From Lineus longissimus (taxonomy: Eukaryota; Nemertea; Pilidiophora; Heteronemertea; Lineidae), in NCBI RefSeq assembly GCF_910592395.1, contig NC_088312.1, forward strand, positions 8,804,001 through 8,868,000: a stretch of 64,000 bases of DNA. Direction: 5' to 3'. The notes below the pieces were generated by a model. That model did no database searches and was not told where the DNA came from. It saw only the letters and a list, made by a program, of their open reading frames with translations. A program made the translations under genes and the position numbers. Below, piece by piece: positions 39,201 to 48,200 of the stretch (position 1 is the stretch's first letter; every line of letters starts with the position of its first letter).

Positions 39201-42200
39201 TTTTCCAGAACAGGACGAGCAGGAGGCCAGAAGAGAAATTGCTCAGGCACTTAATACAAATCATACCTTTCGTGTTGTAACCCACTTGGTAAGATTAGGT
39301 CGATTGGTCGTAGGATGCCGTGTTCCTCGATCAATTCTGGCGGCGTACCTTATAGCATGCCTAGCTCCCCCGCTTCCACCTCACCTCCCGTGAACCATTG
39401 GTGCAGGCCTCCTTCTTTCCTCTCTCTTCAGATAGGTGAATGGGAACCAAATCGACGATTAAATATCACCAAGAAGTATTCAGACACCAAGGAAAGACTC
39501 ATAGAAAACAATAAGACCCTCCAGATTACCACCCATGAGGTATGCGGTCCCTTCCCCTTTATTCGATCCTAAGCAAGGGCGCGATCCTTCACCTCTTTAT
39601 GGTAAGTACTGCTCAATGTGGTGACTGATCGTGCCCTTGCTTACCCTTCGCTTCTTTTTGATGCTTATGGTGGTTGTGAACAAAAAAATTCGGAACTTGG
39701 GTGGTACGGGGTCAGCCTGCTGTCGGTCTTGGAAATCTAAATTTCGGAAGCACTTTGCCAAAGATGTGTACCAGACGCAAACCTGTGCCCTCCTATGTGG
39801 TCATTCCAATCAGCATTTCCATTGCCGTCCTCCCAAAATCTGAAAAATGTAAGATCTGAATTAGTTGAAGGAAGAGAGCCAGGTCTGATAAAGTTCTCAA
39901 ATTTTTTTGTACATGATCCACAAAGTATGAATAACTGGCAGCAATTTCTCAAAATCCGCCAAATGACAAGCTTTCCTTTCTGTGCTGAAAACAGCTAGAG
40001 TTAAAGCCGTTGAGTGCAATACTGTACATCAATACTCGTTACGATCCCCATTAAAAATGAACTGTTTCATTTTATGTATTAAGCGGAAAACCGCAAAGAT
40101 GTTTGTTTATGAGATTTGTGCTTTCCTTTTGCTGCTTTTTAAAGGAGATCTACATGTATCTACACGTGATCAAGTATAATCAAACATTTTAAGTACGTGA
40201 AACAATTGATGATGCCGTGTTCATCAGAATGAAGATTAGTTGGAAAAAGGAACGTGACACCATTTATTTCGAACAACTTTGATTCTAATGAGCCAAGCAC
40301 ATTACCGTATCTTTTGAGTCCTAAAGAAGACACTGCAGTTGACAAGCTCGACTCATTAAAATCAAACTTGTTTAAAAAATTGTGTCACGTTCTTCTTTCT
40401 AACTTAAGTACGTGAAGACACATGAAATTCGATCATTGGTTAATTCAGCAGATGAACACAATTAGCATACTACTTCCCATTACCTTCTCTTCAAATCTCC
40501 AATTTATATCGGATGGGCCAATACATCATCGGGAACTTGAACACTAATTACCTCAAAAACCGTCCAGTGAAATAATGAGTCTGAAATTTCAACTGCATGA
40601 ATAATAGGATTATTTGGGTCATTGGTAATGATTTCGTTTCAGTACGAATAATTTGGTGACATTTATGTTTTTGGGGACTGGGAATAGGCCTATGTCAGGT
40701 TCTCGTGAACCCTCACAAAGTTGTATTTCATCATTAATTTTATCATAGTAATGTACTATTTGTACATTCTACAGGATTCCCCATTCGTTTTCTTCAACAC
40801 GCATGATGATTTTGGCCGCGAACTTCACGGGAACGACAGATTCAGTGGTTACTGCATAGATCTGCTAAAAGAAATTGCCAAAATCGTGCCCAACTTTAAA
40901 TACGAGATTCATATTGTTTACGATGGGAACTACGGGTCTCCCGTTGATTCTAATAATCCCGGAACGACCAAGTGGAACGGTATGGTCGGGGAACTGATAG
41001 AGAAGGTAAGATAGTGTACCAAAAAAGACAACGTATCATTTCATTTTTTAATCTCTTTGCAAAGGTCCTTTACTTTTTTAGATTATCACCTCCTAAAACA
41101 TTGATAAAGCCGTTCATTTTTTGTTCTCATCCTACATTTGTAGTTGGACATAGCAGGTTCGGGAATGTGATTTGATGAGATGGAGAAAACGAACTTATGA
41201 TAGGCTATGACTGTTATTGTAATCACCATGTTCACCATATGCATATACATGTAATTCCGTACTCATTACACCGTTTTTTTACAAATTAAAGTTGAGTTTC
41301 ATCTTGTTAATTTATGATCCAAATATCACGTTTTCAGAAAGCAGACCTCGCAGTTGCTTCCTTAACCATCAGTTACATCCGCGAAAAGGTCATCGACTTC
41401 ACGAAACCCTTCATGAATCTTGGCATCAGCATCTTATTCAAAAGACCAGAGAAGAAAAATCCGGAACTTTTCAGTTTCTTATCACCGCTTTCCCTCGATG
41501 TCTGGCTGTACATGCTAATCGCCTACCTCGTGGTGAGCTTCTTGCTGTTTGTCTTGGCCCGGTTTAGTCCCTATGAATGGTACAATCCACATCCGTGCAA
41601 CCCCGACTCGGACATCGTGGAGAATCAGTTTACCATCATGAACAGTTTGTGGTTCACCATAGGCTCTCTTATGCAACAGGGTAAGTATCAGTTTTACAAT
41701 CATCCAACTCTCTTGTTTGGAAGAAATTCTCGAGGAAGAGTGGCCAAATGTTTCGTATATTTTCTTATTGATACCTGACAAAGGATTCCTGAGACAGCTT
41801 TTTTCATTCAGGATGATCTGTGGACCAGAATCTTCAACCGTCTTGAAACTCTCGAGTTTCAATTGGAGGCTGTTTACAAACAGTCCCAGAAGAGACACAT
41901 TATTTGTGACATGTCATGGTTGTCGTTGGAGACTATGGAACATAACCCATTTTCCTTTGGAAATTTCATTCTGAACTGGAGAGTAATTTTCAGTGTCACT
42001 AACCACCATCTCACACTGCGATGTCAGTTGATACAGAACCCACAGTCCCAAAACCAAAACCAAAAATCTTAACCGTATATACCGGATGTCGTTCATGCAT
42101 AACTTATCGCGCTGGTAGCATTTAGTTAATAAAGTATTCAATGGAAGGGGTGACAGGAGATGAAATAAGCTATCACCCCTTAGTATTTCCCTGAACAACT

Positions 42201-45200
42201 GCAAAAGTAGTGGAGGCGATTAGTTATGCATGAGCAAAGCCGCGCACTAGTGGAGAAAAACAAAACGTTACGGTTTGAATGGGGACCGTGGAACCAATGA
42301 TTCTTAAAAAGGTCAAGTCGCAATACCACTATCTGTATTCTAGTGGCGACTGCTTATCCTCAATATTGCATAAATTGGCAACTTTTTGACTTTCTTCTGT
42401 TTATCATTGAAATTTCACAGCGAAGGTATAATGTATTTGTCTTGACACCATGATAATCTTCTGCATATTTCAGCTATACACTATCTAAAAATACTCCGTT
42501 TTCAGTTTGGATTTTGTTCATGTATGGAATGAGAATGAGAGCATTTTCATGAGATGCAAAAAATGGTGGCTGCGGTTGCGCATGCTCTGTCATGGCTGAT
42601 GCTTTACGGCGTGTCGTAAAATCTCGCCGATTGTTGGAATGGAACGCGCATTCATGTTGTACCCGCATCAATTTTGTGAACCATTGGAAAAAATGAAGAT
42701 GCGATGTTGTGTCAGATTTTGTAACCTGAAAAAGAGACAGTTTTAAAGAATGCTACTCAAACGTTATGCAAGCCCACGATTTCAAATTGATTTAATAATG
42801 ACTAATTTTCAATTCTATTATGAGGTATCACTTTGCATCCACGCGGGATCTTTTGTTTATCGCATTCTCTCTCTTTGATGACTCAAGGGCCCATAGGTAG
42901 ATATACACCTAACAACCCGTTATGTGTCACTCTATATTTCAGTCGCACTCTTCTTTTCTGCATGTTGCACATCCCTGTCCCCCAGCGTCCGTTGTCAAAT
43001 TCATTTCAGTACCGATCATACATGTACCCGATTGGATCGTTGTGGTCGTCGCAGCAGAAGTTACACCCCCCAACCTTGTCCTTATTCTCGTTCTGTTTAG
43101 ACTTTTTTCAGCGTAACCCAATTTATTCCAGCGTGTCTTTGTGGATATCGGATTTGCGGGAATCTGTAGATCTGCCTAAAGCTTAGCTTACCATCTGATG
43201 GAAAAAAGTTGAACCTGGTCAACTAAGCTGATTTTTCAAATAAAAAGTAAAAGATTATCTGCGTCGACCGCGCACACAGGGAAGCGGATTGCGCGGATTA
43301 GACCTCAACTTTTGATATTGGCAAGAATTACTCAAAGACTGGTCTTTATTTATTCTCAAAGTCATATTACTCTTGCTGATATCAAAGTGGCTTTCCCCCT
43401 GTGTGTGAGGAAGTACCATTCATTGATTTCTGAAGAATTTGTCCGGAAATGATTCCTCACAATACAGCTGATTAGCTCATGGATAATTACCTTGGAGATG
43501 ATGAATTTACCGGAGCTAACCTGACTACATGCACTTTGTTTTCCGAAATTCTTCTTAATGGTACCAAAAATTGGGCTTCTTTTACCTGGTTCAGCTTATT
43601 GTACTATTCAACATTACGATGTCAATTGTCATGTATGTCTTGCACCAGTATGTGCATGAAAGCATGTTCTTAAAATTTTGTATATGTTACCGGTCATACG
43701 GGGTATCCCAAAATGCGAATAATGCAGCTAAGTTAAAATGAGAATGAATGCTTAGAGGTGAAAGTTGGCAACTTAATGGTGGTAAAATCACCATGCAAAG
43801 ACAGTCATCATCATTGATTTGGAAAAAAGGTTGCATAACAGCATTTTGGTACACCAAGTTCTTAACCTCGGCACTCCATGGAGTTTGTAAATACCGTTAA
43901 TTACATGTACAATGTAGGACCTGGGGTTTTATTCTTCTAGATGGTTTTATACAATAGCTCTGGGTAGAGAGGTCAGTTATTGTAAGATTCACGCCAAATT
44001 AAACAAAATGCTTGATACTAACATCCTGACCTTTGAAAGCCAAGAGTGACAATTATCTTTGAGTTTATGATAAGTTGCCTCGTCCTATAGCGCTTTGATC
44101 GCAGCCACGGCAAAACTACACATTGCTCCATCAGTTATTTGGTAATTGAAATATCCTGTGTTGCAGGTAGAGGCGTCTTTTGATGATATTTCCGTTCCCA
44201 GTGGACTGCGCTAGCAGGTGATTTGAATTACCAAACACCCGTTGGAACCAAATGCATCTTACCGCGGCTGAGACAAGCGGGAAACCGCTCTAGTTGAATC
44301 TGTCTGTGAATGTGTATCTTACAATACGTACATGTGATATCCCTTTATTCAAGGATTCATCCCTAATGAATCCTTGTTGTCTTGTATATATAAACGGTGT
44401 ATCAGTCGTGGAGTACATCGTGGTGATAGTTACTGTGTTAGGCTATTAACGTAGGCTATGAAAGTAGTAGAAATACGTATCCCATCGATCGGTTTTTCAT
44501 TTTCACGAAACTAGCCTGTTAGATACTGAGAGGTTAATGGACGCCGAAAGAAGGAAGAATGACAAGTGTTTAAAAAAAGAGCGGATATCGATGTGGTAAT
44601 TCACGTGACATGCACGCATTGTAAGTCCGTCCGGTTGGTTTCACTTTACCGTGAGAGTGCCAGGCTGATCTAACGCCCCTATTACCCAAATAAACATATC
44701 CTGATGCCATTGTTTTACTGGAGCAGAACCTACGGAACGACTGACAGTGCGTGTTCTGTCAGTTGAATCACCAGACTCTTACAAATATGAAACATTCAAA
44801 ACTCCTGCATTGGCTTTTTGTGAGGAAGACATTGAGTCTACGTTGAATAATGTAGATGAGGATGTGGATGTGGATTTCAACATCCCCGTGACTGGGAAGA
44901 GTCGTTATCACCACTGATGAATTACAAATACATTGTACAGTGGCTATTGTACCATTAGGGAGTTCATCTGCTTGGACGATTGACGGGCACCTCTTCCTGT
45001 CGTGGGGAAGGTCTTCGTAGATTATGGTTTCAACTGACTCTAATCAACCAATGCGGGGAATCGGAGGACCTGAAAGCGTTCCTATACTCATAAATATCTT
45101 CTTTTTCTAAAGATAAAGTTCTTGCCTTCTTTTAGGATCCGAGGTAGCGCCGCGGGCCTACTCGACCAGGATCTGCAGCGGGATATGGTGGTTCTTCACC

Positions 45201-48200
45201 CTAATCATGATCTCTTCCTACACCGCCAACTTAGCCGCCTTCCTAACTGTGGAGAGAATGATTTCTCCAATCCAGAGTGCCGAAGATCTGTCCAAACAAA
45301 CTGATATCAAATATGGAACTATTATTAATGGCTCTACGTATACTTTCTTTAAGGTATGTCGTGTATGTCGAGGCTCTGAAGTTCACTATTGTTTTTGTTG
45401 GATCACTATGCTGATTTGACAGCTTCCTCAACAGGAGCACAAGCTGTGAATTACATTCTGCTTCGGCTTTGGCCTACCGCTGGCACCACATGAGGAAGAC
45501 GTCGTATCAGTATAGACCAGTCACCGAGCTTTAGAGTCTCACTCCAATAGTCTTCATCTTCATCTTCATTCGCTCATTATTTCAGATTCCAACATGACAG
45601 AAAAGCCCTTTCTCCAGAAATGTGACCAGTGGCAATTTTGGTCCGGATCTCATCCAAACACGTTCAGTGCGTTGGATCCAACTCATTTGCCACTAAAACA
45701 CCCAACCGTTGTCTTGTCGTTATCAATCCTTTAAACTTTCAGGCTCAGACCTAGCCCCCAAAGCCATCTCGACCAGGATGATAGGGGGTCTTTGGTGGTT
45801 CTTTACCCTTATCATGGTCTCCTCATACACGGCCAACTTGGCTGCGTTCCTAACAGTGGAGAGGATGATTGCTCCCATAAACAGTGCCAAAGACCTCTCT
45901 AAACAGAGTGAGATTAAGTATGGCACTATAGTCAATGGATCCACATATACTTTCTTCAAGGTAACATTTTTTGGTATTGGTACCTTGGCCTGGCAGCCTG
46001 CATTTGCTCTAACCTCTTCAGCTCCCTTGGTAGCACGGATAATTGATACAGGAGTAGTAGCGGTGGTAATATAAGGTATTCTAACTTGGTGACACCTTCC
46101 CCAACGACAAGTCACTTTGAAACCAATCAACACGGTGCCCAATCGTTTGACCGTATTCCGGTCCTGTGAAATTGAGTGGTGAAAGGAGTGCATTACACCC
46201 CCCTCTAAAACGAGTTTGAGAAACGATTCGGGTGAGTCCATTGTGGCCGTAACCGATATTCATTAGATTGGGCACTGTGATCAGATTGAAATGTACTGTA
46301 TAAGACACCCTTCCATCATTTCCATAACCAGGAATAGATCTCTCCTACACCGATCAGGCTGTCTATAATTTGCATCCTTAGCACTATCGTTCACTTAGAG
46401 GGTGGACACTTTAATTCTTGGAGAACCTCTACAATAGCTACTTGCATCATCAATTCCTTTTTGACCAACTATTTGTCGAAAATTCCTTCTGGGACCAATG
46501 GACACACCTTCTGATAGAACTCAAGTAGTTACCATTCCCTCCAGTTGGGTCTGCCATGATTTCGCAGATTCCCTAGCGTACCTTTCCCAGTACCTTCCAC
46601 CGTCTTTAGTTTCATATTAGCTTACCAGTTGCAAAACGGTCGCTTAAAACTTACTTCGGTCTTAGGTTATGGCCTACAAAAATGTGAAGAACGCAACTTC
46701 ATGGCAGCCTTTTTTGTGTTGCTGCTATTTTGACGTTTTATGTGCTGCGTTAAAAAGCTTGGTTTCACTCTTTATGAATGTGCGTCTTTGGCTTTAAAGA
46801 ATATCATATAAGTTCCGCCAGGTTAAAAGAAATCGCTTTGTAAGCAACGAACGATAAACAAACATTACTGTAAGAGATGTGCAGCAACTTGAGGAGATGA
46901 TATCACTCCGACAGGAAGAGTAAAATGAAGCTTTGGTTATGATACTGTTTGGCTTCGCGTTCGACTAGGTGATTAATAGGATGCTTTGCTGAGAGAATGC
47001 TTATGAATGAGTCCGATATCTCGTTTGCTCAGCCGTTTGGCTTGGTCTGTCGTATCAGTGGTGTTCCAAAACGAAATTATGCCCCAACATCATATGTAAT
47101 GGAAAGCTAGATACCTAAAGTCCCACTCATTTCAGTAAGCATTCTGAAGCTAGTCTTAGTTGATAAAGATTTCCTTTGGGTTTTGCTATTACTGTGATGA
47201 TACGTAAGCTCTCACGAATGAATTAAGCATGGCCATAATGCAGTGACCTGTTAGTTCCGTTCATGACACTTTCTCGCAATTCTACTCGAGCATTTTGCGT
47301 TCAAAATGGAGGCTGATGTTTTGGTCCTTTGCAAAGACGTTATTTGTACAAGGTCCCGTGAGCATGTCACTCATTCATTAGCATGACCTGTTGCTGCAGG
47401 ATGACGTACAACCTTTGGCATGTCATCCTGTTATCTGTCGTCCATTTTATCGTGACCAGAAAGCTAAGGATGTTATCTGTAATCGGAATGTTTCCAAAGA
47501 GAATTCTGAACAGCAAAGACAATCTCGTATTTATAACGACTATCAGTAAACATTTAACCAGTTGAAACACAGAATACCATACCCAAGTAATGTTTCAAAT
47601 AGTGTTGGGATCATGTAGAATTGACGTCATTATCATTGTCATCTGTCATCTGTCATCAGTTTCTCCAATGGTAAACGTTTAAAAGGATACAAGCGTATCG
47701 AGGGGAACTGCAGTTGAAATCTGAAGTTGTCATCCATAATCAGTCAGCACGCAGAGGACGATCGGGTCCGCGTCCTGAATATACACTGCTGATAATGCCC
47801 ATTGGCTGACGTTTATGTTGTCTTAGTTTCTGTCGCTCACTTCCTTCTCTTACCTGCTGCAGACTTCAAAGATCGCCACCTACGAGAGGATGTGGAACTT
47901 CATGAGCAGCCAGCCAGAGAGTGTTTTCGTGAACTCCACCACCCAGGGCATAGAAAAAGTGCACCAAGGAGGCTATGCCTATCTGCTTGAGTCAACAATG
48001 AACGAATACTTTACCCAGAGGCAGTGTGACTTGATGATGGTGGGAGGCTTGTTGGACTCCAAGGGCTATGGTATAGGGACACCGAGAGGTTGGTTAAGGC
48101 TTACGTAAATTCCTAACCTACTGGCTTGCTCCACCAGAAAAACTTCTTCCTGAAAATGAATCAAAAAGACTTACATGATATCCTGTTCTTCTTTATCTCC

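Noticed and set aside
45961-47862. Possible third copy of the M3 exon
   Set aside because: Searched for [14 protein letters not shown] coding words in the intron after 12b and found none.
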